Shown: piece by piece, positions 22,612 through 31,017 of the stretch
Numbering within the stretch: the stretch's first letter is position 1
How the letters are laid out: the number at the start of each line of letters is the position of its first letter
Assembly: GCF_900091435.1 (NCBI RefSeq)
Contig: NZ_FMCS01000005.1
Span: 434,001 to 498,000, forward strand
Direction of reading: 5' to 3'
DNA from: Micromonospora chaiyaphumensis
GTDB taxonomy: Bacteria > Actinomycetota > Actinomycetes > Mycobacteriales > Micromonosporaceae
Length of the DNA: 64,000 bases
Translations under genes and position numbers: made by a program
The notes under the pieces: generated by a model
What the model was told of the DNA's origin: nothing
The model's database searches: none
The model's input: only the letters and a program-made list of their open reading frames with translations

Positions 22612-23502
22612 TCACGTGATCGGCAGCGCCTTGGTGCCGCCGCCCTTGAGCGAGCGGGTCAGCGTGCGGTCCGAGACCCAGAGGAAGCACTGCACGCCGC
22701 GGTCGCCGTCCGCCCACTCCTCCTTGTAGGGGTGGTAGATGATCGTGCCGGCCCGGTAGACGAGGTCGCCGTTGTCGGGCACCTTGACGTACTTCGCGAT
22801 CAGCCCGCGGCAGCCCTTGTGCGCCCGCAGCGGGGTGCGGTCGAACTCGGCGTAGCTGATGTCGGGGAAGTGGTAGACCCCGACGAACTCGGCGTGGTGC
22901 TTGGCGGTGCAGGCGACCGGCTTCATCTCCTCCACGTGGTCCTTGCGGAGCTTCGGGTTGAAGCAGCCCAGCGCCAGCGGCGAGCCGGCCTTCAACGCGT
23001 TCCGCAGGCTGGCGTGGCGCGCCACGACACTGCCGTCGTCCAGGCTGGCCACCTCGGAGACGTCGCAGCGGAACCAGCGGGCCCCGCCGGTCCAGGCCAG
23101 GGCCGACGGGAAGACCACCGACAGCCGCAGCCGCCCCGAGTGCCACTCGGCCCCGACCGCCTTGTCGACCTGCTTGGCGCACTCGGCGTGGGCGGTCCGG
23201 ATGCCGGCCGACCCGGCGCGCGGGGGAGCGCCCCGGCCGGCGTCCGGACCGGTCAGGGTGCCCACGTGCAGCGTCTCGGCGCGGTGCGCGGTCGAGCAGT
23301 CGACCGGGTTCCAGCCGCTGAGGTAGCCGACGTCCTGGATGGTGGTGTGGCAGGCGTCGGCCTGGGGCACGAACGCCACCGGGGCGCCGAGGGCGGGCCA
23401 GTCGTCGGCCAGGTCGCGGTCGACCCCGGCCGGCGCGCCGCAGCCGCCGAGCGCCAGCGCGGCCGTGACCCCCACGGCGACCGCCGCCCACCATCGCCGC
23501 AT
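22612..23502 (-). CDS. Septum-formation-type lipoprotein, copy 1
   Basis: This is a predicted membrane-anchored extracytoplasmic lipoprotein of 296 residues. MRRWW begins a signal peptide ending in the lipobox LGGC. The mature part holds two Cys/His modules, PVDCSTAHRAETLHVG and PVACTAKHHAEFVGVY, with extra conserved Cys in ACH, RCDV, GCFNP, GCRG and QCFLW. This DC-x-H pattern is that of the actinobacterial Septum_form family (PF13845), whose role is poorly defined. I begin at the internal ATG in front of MRRWW; the longer frame adds an unlikely Arg/Pro-rich stretch. The next gene is a close paralogue in tandem, so a duplication occurred here. Function remains unknown. Confidence 0.72.
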   Translation of the reverse strand: MRRWWAAVAVGVTAALALGGCGAPAGVDRDLADDWPALGAPVAFVPQADACHTTIQDVGYLSGWNPVDCSTAHRAETLHVGTLTGPDAGRGAPPRAGSAGIRTAHAECAKQVDKAVGAEWHSGRLRLSVVFPSALAWTGGARWFRCDVSEVASLDDGSVVARHASLRNALKAGSPLALGCFNPKLRKDHVEEMKPVACTAKHHAEFVGVYHFPDISYAEFDRTPLRAHKGCRGLIAKYVKVPDNGDLVYRAGTIIYHPYKEEWADGDRGVQCFLWVSDRTLTRSLKGGGTKALPIT

Positions 23503-23571
23503 CGCGACCGACCTCCCCGTCGTCCCTGGTCGCCCCACCGGCGCGGAGCGCCGGGTACGCCTCGGCGGTGC

Positions 23572-23577
23572 AGCATA
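23572..23577 (-). promoter_or_regulatory. Candidate -10 of lipoprotein copy 1
   Basis: Read on the minus strand the site is TATGCT, 70 bases before the ATG. The 12 bases around it (GTGCAGCATACG on the plus strand) recur at the same place before copy 2. Confidence 0.5.
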
Positions 23578-23590
23578 CGGCACCGGCGGC

Positions 23591-24478
23591 TCAACCGACG
23601 GGTAGTCCCTCCGGACCCGCCCCGCGCATCGACCGGGTCAGCTTCCGGTCGTCACTCCACAGGAAACAGCGCACCCCCCGGTCGCCCTCCTCCCACTCCC
23701 GCTGCGACGGCGGGTAGAAGATCGAACCGGCCCGGTAGGGCAGCTCGGCGTTGTTCGGCACCGCGGCGAAGGCGGCGATCAGCGCCATGCACCGGCGGTG
23801 CACCTGCGGGGCGGCCCGGGTGAAGTCCGCCCAGCTCATGTCCCGTTCCTCGAAGACACCGACGAACTCGGCGCGGTGCGGCTCGGTGCACAGCACGGGG
23901 GCCATGTAGTTCAGGTTGTCGCCGATCAGCTTCGGGTCGAAGCAGCGGTGCACCAGCGGGCTGTCGCCCACCATGGCGCCGCGCAGGCTGCCCACCCGGT
24001 TGATCGGCCGGGTGTTGTCGATGCTGTCGGTCTCGGCCAGATCGCAGCGGAACCAGCGGGCGCCGGCCACCCAGGCGGTCACCGGGGGCAGCGCGATGTT
24101 CAGGGTGAGCCGCGCGGAGTGCCAGTCCCCGCCGATCACCTCGCGGGCGCGCTGGTCACACTCGGCGCGGGCGGTGCGCAGCGCGGGCGAGCCCGGCTCC
24201 GGCCGCGCGCCCTGCGCGGCCGGCCCGGTGAAGGTGCCGACGTGCACCGACTCGGCCAGGTGGCTGCCCGCGCAGTCGACCGTCTCGTAGGTGGCGGCCT
24301 GCACCACGGCGGTCAGGCGGGGCAGGCAGGCGTCCGTGGCGGGAACGAACAGGCGCGGCGCCGGCAGCGCGGCCCAGTCGTCGGTGAGGTCGCCGTCCGC
24401 CCGGTGCGGTGGGACGCAGCCGGTCAGGGCCACCGTCGCCGTGCCGGCCAGCGCCAGCGCCAGGAGCCACCGTCGCAT
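23591..24478 (-). CDS. Septum-formation-type lipoprotein, copy 2
   Basis: This is a 295-residue paralogue of the neighbouring lipoprotein, alike along its whole length: signal peptide MRRWLLALALAGTATVALTGC with lipobox LTGC, then DDWAAL, a TVDCAGSHLAESVHVGTF module, GARWFRCDL, CFDPKL, a PVLCTEPHRAEFVGVF module, RAGSI, and the terminal EGDRGVRCFLW...LTRSMRG block. The ATG at 24478 opens the signal peptide. It is transcribed in the same direction as copy 1, 88 bases apart, each with its own candidate promoter. The conserved cysteines suggest disulphides outside the membrane. It may contribute to cell-envelope or division functions, but this is only a family association. Confidence 0.72.
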   Translation of the reverse strand: MRRWLLALALAGTATVALTGCVPPHRADGDLTDDWAALPAPRLFVPATDACLPRLTAVVQAATYETVDCAGSHLAESVHVGTFTGPAAQGARPEPGSPALRTARAECDQRAREVIGGDWHSARLTLNIALPPVTAWVAGARWFRCDLAETDSIDNTRPINRVGSLRGAMVGDSPLVHRCFDPKLIGDNLNYMAPVLCTEPHRAEFVGVFEERDMSWADFTRAAPQVHRRCMALIAAFAAVPNNAELPYRAGSIFYPPSQREWEEGDRGVRCFLWSDDRKLTRSMRGAGPEGLPVG

Positions 24479-24549
24479 CGTCCGCCCTTCCCGGGAGATG
24501 ACAGCCGGTCGCCGCGGCCCGTGCGACGTTTCCCCGCGGCCGGGCGTGC

Positions 24550-24555
24550 AGCATA
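24550..24555 (-). promoter_or_regulatory. Candidate -10 of lipoprotein copy 2
   Basis: Minus-strand TATGCT lies 72 bases before the ATG, inside the 12-base block shared with copy 1. No canonical -35 is evident; the upstream DNA (24560-24660) is A/T-richer than average. Confidence 0.5.
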
Positions 24556-24726
24556 CGTGACAGTCCCTGTAGGAGTTTCGCCCTGTTTCGAGCGATCGGC
24601 CAGTCGCGAATGCCTATTCGTGCCGACTTTCCGCGCCGGACCGGCCGATTCTGCACCGCGGGTCACGGCCGGGTCACAGCGGGCTTCCGGCGGTGCCGCG
24701 CTGCGGACGGCGGGTGACCGCCTTCG

Positions 24727-24732
24727 TACACT
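24727..24732 (+). promoter_or_regulatory. Candidate -10 giving a leaderless rpe transcript
   Basis: TACACT ends 6 bases before the rpe GTG, which puts the expected transcription start on or next to the start codon. There is no ribosome site before rpe, consistent with leaderless translation. The -35 is not clear. Confidence 0.5.
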
Positions 24733-24738
24733 GGCCCG

Positions 24739-25419
24739 GTGACCGTACCGCCGCTGATCGTCGCGCCCAGCATCCTGGCCGCCGACTTCGCCCGCCTCGC
24801 CGACGAGGTCCGCGCCGTCGAGCACGCCGCGGACTGGTTGCACGTGGATGTCATGGACAACCACTTCGTGCCCAACCTGACCATCGGGCTGCCGGTGGTG
24901 CAGAGCCTGCGCGCGGCGACCCAGCTGCCCTTCGACGTGCACCTCATGATCGAGGACCCGCGCCGGTGGGCGCCCGGATACGCCGACGCCGGCGCGTACA
25001 ACGTGACGTTCCACGCCGAGGCGTGCGACGACCCGGTGGCCCTGGCCAAGGACCTGCGCTCGGCCGGGGCGAAGGCGGGGCTGGCGATCGACCGGGACAC
25101 CCCGATCGAGCCGTACCTGGACCTGCTGCCGAGCTTCGACACGCTGCTGATCATGACGATCAAGGCCGGCTTCGGCGGCCAGCGGTTCATCCCGCAACTG
25201 CTCGACAAGGTGCGCACCGCCCGGCAGCACATCGCGAGCGGCCACCTGGAGCTGCGCATCGAGGTCGACGGCGGGATCGCCGCGGACACCATCGAGCAGG
25301 CCGCCGCCGCGGGCGCCGACGCCTTCGTGGCCGGCACCGCGGTCTACGGCGCCGACGACCCGGCCGAGGCGGTCCGCCGGCTGCGCGGCCTGGCGGAACG
25401 TGCGACGACCGGGGCCTGA
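24739..25419 (+). CDS. rpe: Ribulose-phosphate 3-epimerase
   Basis: Rpe interconverts ribulose 5-phosphate and xylulose 5-phosphate in the pentose phosphate pathway; ribulose 5-phosphate is also the precursor used by RibBA encoded downstream. The 226-residue TIM barrel has APSILAADF, the metal-site motifs [14 protein letters not shown] and [14 protein letters not shown] (relatives usually have NPGFGGQ or EPGFGGQ) and the second catalytic Asp in EVDGGI. The GTG is only 6 bases after a TACACT -10 and probably leaderless. The response regulator gene follows almost immediately. Confidence 0.95.
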   Translation: MTVPPLIVAPSILAADFARLADEVRAVEHAADWLHVDVMDNHFVPNLTIGLPVVQSLRAATQLPFDVHLMIEDPRRWAPGYADAGAYNVTFHAEACDDPVALAKDLRSAGAKAGLAIDRDTPIEPYLDLLPSFDTLLIMTIKAGFGGQRFIPQLLDKVRTARQHIASGHLELRIEVDGGIAADTIEQAAAAGADAFVAGTAVYGADDPAEAVRRLRGLAERATTGA

Positions 25420-25420
25420 G

Positions 25421-26377
25421 ATGGACCCGGCCGGCGACCGACCCGACGTGATCCTGGTCGTCGACGACGACGAGGACATCGCCCGCTTCGTCGAGTTCAA
25501 CCTGCGGCTGCACGGGTTCGAGGTGCTGCACGCCGGCGACGGCCAGGAGGCCCTGGAGGTCATCGAGCGGCACCGGCCGGACCTGGCCGTGGTCGACCTC
25601 ATGATGCCGCGGATCGACGGCCTGGAACTGACCCGCCGGCTGCGCGCGGACCCGATGACCTCGGCCCTGCCCGTGATCATGCTGACCGCCAAGGGCATGA
25701 CGTCCGACAAGGTCAACGGCCTCAGCGCGGGCGCGGACGACTACCTGGTCAAGCCCTTCGACACCGCCGAGCTGGTCGCCCGGGTCAGCTCCACGCTGCG
25801 CCGCAACAAGGAGTTCCGGGAGGTCTCGCCGCTGACCGGGCTGCCCGGCAACAGCCGGATCCGGCGGGAGATCAGCGACCGGGTGCGCAGCGGCGTCGAC
25901 TACGCCGTCGGCTACATCGACATCGACCGGTTCAAGAGCGTCAACGACCGGTACGGCTTCGTCCGCGGCGACGAGTTCATCTCGGCGCTGGCCCGCAGCC
26001 TGCACCGCGCGGTGGTCTCGATCGGCCTGCCGCCGGCCTTCCTCGGCCACGTCGGCGGCGACGACTTCGTCATCGTCTGCACCCCGTCCCAGGTCCGGCC
26101 GCTGACCAGCCGGGCCGTGGTCGACTTCGAGAAGGCCGCCGACGCCCTCTACGACCCGACCGACCGTGAGCGCGGCTTCGTCGAGCTGAAGGACCGGCGG
26201 GGCAACATCCGCCGCGCCGCCCTGGTCACCCTCTCCATCGGCGTCTCCCTGTCCGATTCCGGCAAACGGTTCACCGATCCCCTGGAGGCGATCGCCGTCG
26301 CCTCCGAGATGAAGACGGTCGCCAAGAGCCAACCCGGCTCGTACGTGGCGGTGGACCGCCGCCGCGGAGTTACGTGA
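25421..26377 (+). CDS. Response regulator with degenerate GGDEF output domain (GGDDF)
   Basis: The 318-residue protein has a receiver domain (about 9-125) with acidic Asp15-17, phosphoacceptor Asp59 in VVDLMMP, Thr89 and Lys111, then a GGDEF-family domain (about 132-310). That domain has the nucleotide-binding DIDRFKSVNDRYGFVRGDEF stretch in recognisable form, but the signature is Gly212-Gly-Asp-Asp-Phe216 where active diguanylate cyclases have GG(D/E)EF, and I see no RxxD inhibitory site before it. It may therefore bind a nucleotide without making c-di-GMP, or retain weak activity. No partner histidine kinase is adjacent. The ATG follows the rpe stop by one base, without a ribosome site, so the gene may depend on rpe translation. 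Confidence 0.85.
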   Translation: MDPAGDRPDVILVVDDDEDIARFVEFNLRLHGFEVLHAGDGQEALEVIERHRPDLAVVDLMMPRIDGLELTRRLRADPMTSALPVIMLTAKGMTSDKVNGLSAGADDYLVKPFDTAELVARVSSTLRRNKEFREVSPLTGLPGNSRIRREISDRVRSGVDYAVGYIDIDRFKSVNDRYGFVRGDEFISALARSLHRAVVSIGLPPAFLGHVGGDDFVIVCTPSQVRPLTSRAVVDFEKAADALYDPTDRERGFVELKDRRGNIRRAALVTLSIGVSLSDSGKRFTDPLEAIAVASEMKTVAKSQPGSYVAVDRRRGVT

Positions 26378-26459
26378 TCGTGCTCAGTTCCCTGTGAGGT
26401 ACCTCGCCTCTGTGGCGTGACCCCCCGCCCGGCGTGTAAGACTTCCCGTGTACCCACCA

Positions 26460-26630
26460 CGCGCTGGCGGGGCTCGGTGAAATTCCGAACCGGCGGTGAT
26501 CCACGGCCCGACCGTGGTAAGCCCGCGACCCGGACGGCTTCGGCCGGACGGTGGACCTGGTGAGAATCCGGGGCCGACGGTTGGGGTGCGGCTCGTCCGC
26601 CCCCAGACAGTCCGGATGGGAGACAGCGCG
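26460..26630 (+). ncRNA. FMN riboswitch (RFN element)
   Basis: The segment carries the full conserved FMN aptamer: CTCGGTGAAATTCCGAACCG, GCGGTGAT, GGTAAGCCCGCGACCCGG, GGTGGACCTGGTGAGAATCC, GGGGCCGACGG and AGTCCGGATGGGAGA in order. P1 closes by pairing 26460-26466 with 26624-26630. FMN binding would shut down the riboflavin operon. A 171-base G/C-rich leader then runs to the ribD ATG; a 7-base pairing between 26632-26638 and 26702-26708 might be part of the expression platform, but I cannot assign it. Confidence 0.95.
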
Positions 26631-26801
26631 CGGGACGGGGAGGGCCCTGCCGGGCGCTGAGCACCCTCAGCCGCCGCGTGGGCTCCCCGGGGTCGGCTGT
26701 GCCGTCCCCGGACCTCCGCCGCCGCGTGTCCGCGGCACCCGTGCCGCACCGCTCCCTGGCCCGCCCGCGCGCGACCGGCGAGCGAGAGGGCAGGGCTGGC
26801 G

Positions 26802-27863
26802 ATGGCGAGCGTCTCCGTGGACGAGGCGATGCGTCGTGCGATCGCGCTGGCCGCCCGTGGCCTCGGCGCGACCAGCCCCAATCCCGTCGTCGGCTGCGTC
26901 CTGCTGGACGCCGACGGCGAGGTCGCCGGCGAGGGCTTCCACGCGTACGCGGGCGGTCCGCACGCCGAGATCGTCGCGCTGGCGCAGGCGGGCAGGCGCG
27001 CCCGCGGCGGCACCGCCGTGGTCACCCTGGAACCCTGCGACCACACCGGCCGCACCGGCCCCTGCAGCCACGCGCTCATCGCGGCCGGCGTCGCCCGCGT
27101 GGTGGTCGCCGTCCCGGATCCCAACCCGGTCGCCTCCGGCGGCGCGGCCACCCTGCGCGCCGCCGGCATCCAGGTCGAGCTCGGGGTACGCGCCGAGGAG
27201 GCCGAGGCCGGCAACGTCGCCTGGCTCACCTCGATGCGCCGCGGCTGGCCGTACGTGATCTGGAAGTACGCGGCCACCCTCGACGGGCGCTCCGCGGCGG
27301 CCGACGGCACCAGCATGTGGATCACCTCCGAGGCGGCCCGGATCGACGTGCACGCCCTGCGCGGCACCGTCGACGCGGTGATCGCCGGGGTGGGCACCGT
27401 GCTCGCCGACGACCCCCGGCTCACCGCCCGCAACCTGCGCGACGGCACCCTGGCCATCCGGCAGCCGCTGCGGGTGGTGGTGGACAGCTCGGGGCGTACC
27501 CCGGCCGAGGCCCGGGTCCGCGACGGCGCCGCCCGGACCTGGGTGGCCACCGCCGCGGAGGTGGGCGCCGGCCGGGACGGCCGGGTCGACCTCGCGGCCC
27601 TGCTCGCGGAGCTGCACCACCGTGGCGTGCGGGCCGCGCTGCTGGAGGGCGGCCCCACCCTGGCCGGCGCGTTCCTCGCCGCCGGCCTCGTCGACAAGAT
27701 CGTCGGGTACGTCGCGCCGAAGCTGCTCGGCGCCGGCCCGACCGCGCTGCTGGACGCCGGCGTGACCACCATCGCCGACGCCATCGACCTGGAGCTCACC
27801 GACGTTACGCAGGTCGGTCCCGACCTGCGGATCACCGCGCTGCCCCGGAAGAGGGAGGCCTGA
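26802..27863 (+). CDS. ribD: Riboflavin deaminase/reductase RibD
   Basis: RibD catalyses two riboflavin steps: deamination of the pyrimidine intermediate and NADPH reduction of its ribosyl group. The 353 residues contain a deaminase domain (about 1-145) with zinc ligands in PHAEIVAL and EPCDHTGRTGPCSHAL, and a DHFR-like reductase domain (about 150-350) starting VIWKYAATLDGRSAA and including ITSEAAR and EGGPTLAGAF. The ATG has AGGG upstream and is the first gene behind the FMN riboswitch. Confidence 0.95.
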   Translation: MASVSVDEAMRRAIALAARGLGATSPNPVVGCVLLDADGEVAGEGFHAYAGGPHAEIVALAQAGRRARGGTAVVTLEPCDHTGRTGPCSHALIAAGVARVVVAVPDPNPVASGGAATLRAAGIQVELGVRAEEAEAGNVAWLTSMRRGWPYVIWKYAATLDGRSAAADGTSMWITSEAARIDVHALRGTVDAVIAGVGTVLADDPRLTARNLRDGTLAIRQPLRVVVDSSGRTPAEARVRDGAARTWVATAAEVGAGRDGRVDLAALLAELHHRGVRAALLEGGPTLAGAFLAAGLVDKIVGYVAPKLLGAGPTALLDAGVTTIADAIDLELTDVTQVGPDLRITALPRKREA

Positions 27864-27864
27864 C

Positions 27865-28476
27865 ATGTTCACCGGCATCGTCGAGGAACTGGGCGAGATC
27901 GTCCGGACCACGGAGACCGGGGGTGACTCGGCGCTGGTCGCGGTCCGCGGCCCGCTGGTCACCTCGGACGCCCGGCACGGCGACTCCATCGCGGTCAACG
28001 GGGTCTGTCTCACCGTGGTCGACGTCGACGGCGGGACCTTCACCGCCGACGTGATGGGGGAGACGCTGCGCCGCACCGCGCTCGGCGCGCTGCGCCCCGG
28101 CGACCCGGTCAACCTGGAGCGCGCCGCCGCGCTGAACAGCCGCCTCGGCGGCCACCTGGTGCAGGGACACGTCGACGGGGTCGGCGAGGTGCTCAGCCGG
28201 GAGCCGGCCGCGCAGTGGGAGACGGTCCGGTTCCGGCTCCCCGCCGCGCTGGCCCGGTACGTGGTGGAGAAGGGCTCGATCACCGTCGACGGCATCTCGC
28301 TGACCGTCGCGGAGGTCGGCGACGACTGGTTCTCGGTGGGGCTGATCCCCACCACCCTCAAGCTCACGACCCTCGGCGCCAGGGGCGTCGGCGACCCGGT
28401 CAACCTCGAGGTGGACGTGCTGGCCAAGTACGTCGAGCGGCTGCTCGGCGACCGCGTGGCGGGAGGCGACCGGTGA
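27865..28476 (+). CDS. ribE: Riboflavin synthase alpha chain
   Basis: This enzyme dismutates two molecules of 6,7-dimethyl-8-ribityllumazine, made by RibH downstream, to riboflavin. The 203 residues are two lumazine-binding repeats, each opening with a [14 protein letters not shown] or [16 protein letters not shown] strand; MFTGIVEE at the N-terminus and GVCLTVVD / GISLTVAEV in each half are diagnostic. It starts 1 base after ribD and overlaps the transporter gene by one base. Confidence 0.95.
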   Translation: MFTGIVEELGEIVRTTETGGDSALVAVRGPLVTSDARHGDSIAVNGVCLTVVDVDGGTFTADVMGETLRRTALGALRPGDPVNLERAAALNSRLGGHLVQGHVDGVGEVLSREPAAQWETVRFRLPAALARYVVEKGSITVDGISLTVAEVGDDWFSVGLIPTTLKLTTLGARGVGDPVNLEVDVLAKYVERLLGDRVAGGDR

Positions 28477-29171
28477 TGGGCCCGCTCGGCTGGCTGCTCG
28501 ACGCCCAGGTGCACGTGGCCGGGTCGCCGGTGCTGGTCCGGGAGATCGTCGGCAACGTCTTCGGCCTCGCCTCGGCGCTGCTCGGGCTGCGCCGGGTGGT
28601 CTGGGCCTGGCCGGTCGGCATGATCGGCAACGCGCTGCTGTTCACCGTCTTCCTCGGCGGGGTGTTCGCCACCCCCCAGGCGCACGACCTCTACGGCCAG
28701 GCCGGCCGGCAGGTCTTCTTCTTCGCGGTCAGCGTCTACGGCTGGTGGCGCTGGTCGCGCAACCGCCGCGCGGGCGGCGGGGAGCAGCCCGCGGTCGTCC
28801 CGCGCTGGGCCACCTGGCGCGAGCGGCTCGGCCTGCTCGCCGCCGCGGCGGTCGGCACCGCGGCCGCCTACCCGGTGCTGGCCGCGCTGGGCTCCTGGGG
28901 GCCGCTGCCGGACGCCTGGATCCTGGTGGGCAGCCTGCTCGCCACCTACGGCATGGCCCGCGGCTGGGTGGAGTTCTGGCTGATCTGGATCGCCGTCGAC
29001 GCGGTCGGCGTGCCGCTGCTGCTGCAGGGCGGCTTCTACCCGTCGGCCGCCATGTACCTGGTCTACGGCGGGTTCTGCGCCGCCGGCCTGTACGCCTGGT
29101 GGCGCACCTCCCGCGCCACCCCGCCCGCCCGCACCCCGATTCCGCCGACGTACTCGGAGGCCGTGGCATGA
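28476..29171 (+). CDS. pnuC: PnuC-family vitamin transporter, probably riboflavin (RibM)
   Basis: This is an integral membrane protein of 231 residues with about seven hydrophobic segments and the PnuC motif WxxWxxN (YGWWRWSRN near residue 89). PnuC proteins carry nicotinamide riboside or other vitamins by facilitated diffusion. Relatives encoded behind FMN riboswitches in corynebacteria and streptomycetes (RibM) import riboflavin, and this gene's place in the middle of a riboflavin operon favours the same substrate. The ATG has GGGAGG 9 bases upstream and overlaps the ribE stop; its own stop overlaps the ribBA start (ATGA). Confidence 0.88.
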   Translation: MGPLGWLLDAQVHVAGSPVLVREIVGNVFGLASALLGLRRVVWAWPVGMIGNALLFTVFLGGVFATPQAHDLYGQAGRQVFFFAVSVYGWWRWSRNRRAGGGEQPAVVPRWATWRERLGLLAAAAVGTAAAYPVLAALGSWGPLPDAWILVGSLLATYGMARGWVEFWLIWIAVDAVGVPLLLQGGFYPSAAMYLVYGGFCAAGLYAWWRTSRATPPARTPIPPTYSEAVA

Positions 29172-30433
29172 GCACTTTCGGCAGCATTGAGCAGGCGGTG
29201 GCGGACATCGCCGCCGGCCGGCCCGTCGTGGTGGTGGACGACGAGGACCGGGAGAACGAGGGCGACCTGATCTTCGCGGCCGAACTGGCCACCCCGGAGC
29301 TGGTCGCGTTCATGGTCCGCTACACCTCCGGCTACATCTGCGTGCCGCTCACCGAGAGCGAGTGCGACCGGCTGGACCTGCCGCCCATGCACCACACCAA
29401 CCAGGACCGCCGGGGCACCGCGTACACGGTGACCGTGGACGCGCGGGAGGGGATCAGCACCGGGATCTCCGCGGCCGACCGGTCGCACACCATCCGGCTG
29501 CTCGCCGCCGCGTCGACCGACCCGACCGACCTGGCCCGTCCCGGGCACGTGGTGCCGCTGCGCGCCCGCGAGGGCGGGGTGCTGCGCCGCCCCGGGCACA
29601 CCGAGGCGGCCGTGGACCTGACCCGGCTGGCCGGGCTGCGCCCGGCCGGGGTGCTCTGCGAGCTGGTCAACGACGACGGCACCATGATGCGCCTGCCGGA
29701 CCTGGAGAAGTTCTGCGCCGAGCACGGGCTGACCCTGGTCACCATCGCGGACCTGATCGCACACCGGAGGCGCACCGAGAAGCAGGTCGAGCAGGTCGCG
29801 GAGGCGCGGATGCCCACCCCGTACGGGGTGTTCCGGGCGCTCGGCTACCGCGCCGAGCACGACCCCGCCGAGCACGTGGCGCTGGTCATGGGTGACCTGG
29901 GCGACGGGCGGGACGTGCTGGTGCGGGTGCACTCCGAGTGCCTCACGGGCGACGTCTTCGGCTCGCTGCGCTGCGACTGCGGTCCCCAGCTGCAGGCCGC
30001 GCTGGCCCGGGTGGCGCAGGAGGGCCGGGGCGTGGTGCTCTACGTGCGCGGGCACGAGGGGCGCGGCATCGGCCTGCTGCACAAGCTCCAGGCGTACCAG
30101 CTCCAGGACCAGGGCCGGGACACCGTGGACGCGAACCTCGACCTGGGCCTGCCGGCCGACGCACGGGACTACGGCACCGGCGCGCAGATCCTCTACGACC
30201 TCGGCGTCCGCTCGATGCGGCTGCTGACCAACAACCCCGCCAAGCGGGCCGGCCTGGAGGGGTACGGCCTCACGGTGAGCGGCCGGGAGGGGCTGCCCGT
30301 GCGGTCCAACCCGGAGAACGTGCGCTACCTGCGCACCAAGCGGGACCGGATGGGCCACCTCCTGGAGGGGCTGGACGAGGTGACCGAGGCGCCGATGGGT
30401 CGCCCGGTGGCCGGCGACGAGATCGGAGCGTAG
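29168..30433 (+). CDS. ribBA: Bifunctional DHBP synthase / GTP cyclohydrolase II
   Basis: The N-terminal half (about 1-205) makes 3,4-dihydroxy-2-butanone 4-phosphate from ribulose 5-phosphate, with the metal-site motif [11 protein letters not shown] and DGTMMR. The C-terminal half (about 210-421) opens GTP for riboflavin synthesis, with [20 protein letters not shown] providing zinc cysteines and GHEGRGIGL, the Arg and Tyr region for GTP. The fusion of 421 residues is standard for actinobacteria. The start overlaps the transporter stop by 4 bases. Confidence 0.96.
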   Translation: MSTFGSIEQAVADIAAGRPVVVVDDEDRENEGDLIFAAELATPELVAFMVRYTSGYICVPLTESECDRLDLPPMHHTNQDRRGTAYTVTVDAREGISTGISAADRSHTIRLLAAASTDPTDLARPGHVVPLRAREGGVLRRPGHTEAAVDLTRLAGLRPAGVLCELVNDDGTMMRLPDLEKFCAEHGLTLVTIADLIAHRRRTEKQVEQVAEARMPTPYGVFRALGYRAEHDPAEHVALVMGDLGDGRDVLVRVHSECLTGDVFGSLRCDCGPQLQAALARVAQEGRGVVLYVRGHEGRGIGLLHKLQAYQLQDQGRDTVDANLDLGLPADARDYGTGAQILYDLGVRSMRLLTNNPAKRAGLEGYGLTVSGREGLPVRSNPENVRYLRTKRDRMGHLLEGLDEVTEAPMGRPVAGDEIGA

Positions 30434-30435
30434 AC

Positions 30436-30936
30436 ATGGCGGGATTCGGCGAACCGGGCGTGGCCGCGGTGGACGCCGGCGGGCTGACCGTCGGCATCGT
30501 GGCCGCGCGCTGGCACGGCGACCTCACCGACCACATGGTCGACCGGGCGGTGGCCGCCGCCGAGGCGTCCGGCGCGCGGGCCGTGGTGGCCCGGGTGGCC
30601 GGCTCGGTCGAGCTGCCCGTGGTGGCCCAGGCCATGGCCCGCCGGTACGACGTGGTGGTCGCCCTCGGCGTGGTGGTGCGGGGCGCCACCGCCCACTTCG
30701 ACTACGTCTGCCAGTCGGTCACCGAGGGGCTGACCCGGGTGGCGCTGGACGAGGGCAAGCCGGTGGCACACGGGGTCCTCACCGTGGAGACCATCGAGCA
30801 GGCCCGGGACCGGGCCGGGCTGCCCGGCTCGGCGGAGGACAAGGGTTGGGCGGCCACCGTGGCGGCGCTCGACGCCGCACTGGCCATCCGCGGCCTCGAC
30901 GCCACGAACGGCCAGCGGGTGGGTTTCGGCGCCTGA
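30436..30936 (+). CDS. ribH: 6,7-dimethyl-8-ribityllumazine synthase
   Basis: RibH condenses the pyrimidine and butanone-phosphate intermediates and assembles into icosahedral or pentameric shells. The 166-residue product has GIVAARWHGDLTDHM, GSVELPVVAQ, LGVVVRGATAHFDYVC with the catalytic His, and GVLTVETIEQA. The ATG follows ribBA by 2 bases with GGAG upstream. A strong terminator closes the operon. Confidence 0.95.
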   Translation: MAGFGEPGVAAVDAGGLTVGIVAARWHGDLTDHMVDRAVAAAEASGARAVVARVAGSVELPVVAQAMARRYDVVVALGVVVRGATAHFDYVCQSVTEGLTRVALDEGKPVAHGVLTVETIEQARDRAGLPGSAEDKGWAATVAALDAALAIRGLDATNGQRVGFGA

Positions 30937-30959
30937 GCGACCTCCGTCCGCGCGCACGA

Positions 30960-30992
30960 CCGACGGGCCGCCCTCCCCGGGCGGCCCGTCGG
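30960..30992. terminator. Terminator of the riboflavin operon
   Basis: CCGACGGGCCGCCC (30960-30973) pairs perfectly with 30979-30992 across a 5-base loop and is followed by CGTTTCC. It lies between converging genes and may serve both. Confidence 0.88.
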
Positions 30993-31017
30993 CGTTTCCC
31001 CGCGAACGTCGGCGCCG

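Noticed and set aside
24424..25716. 430-codon minus-strand frame across rpe
   Set aside because: It runs antisense to rpe and crosses two promoter regions; composition is that of a shadow frame.
26391..26410. GAGGTACCTC palindrome after the response regulator gene as a terminator
   Set aside because: Only a 5-bp arm with no loop or T-run; too short to support a call.
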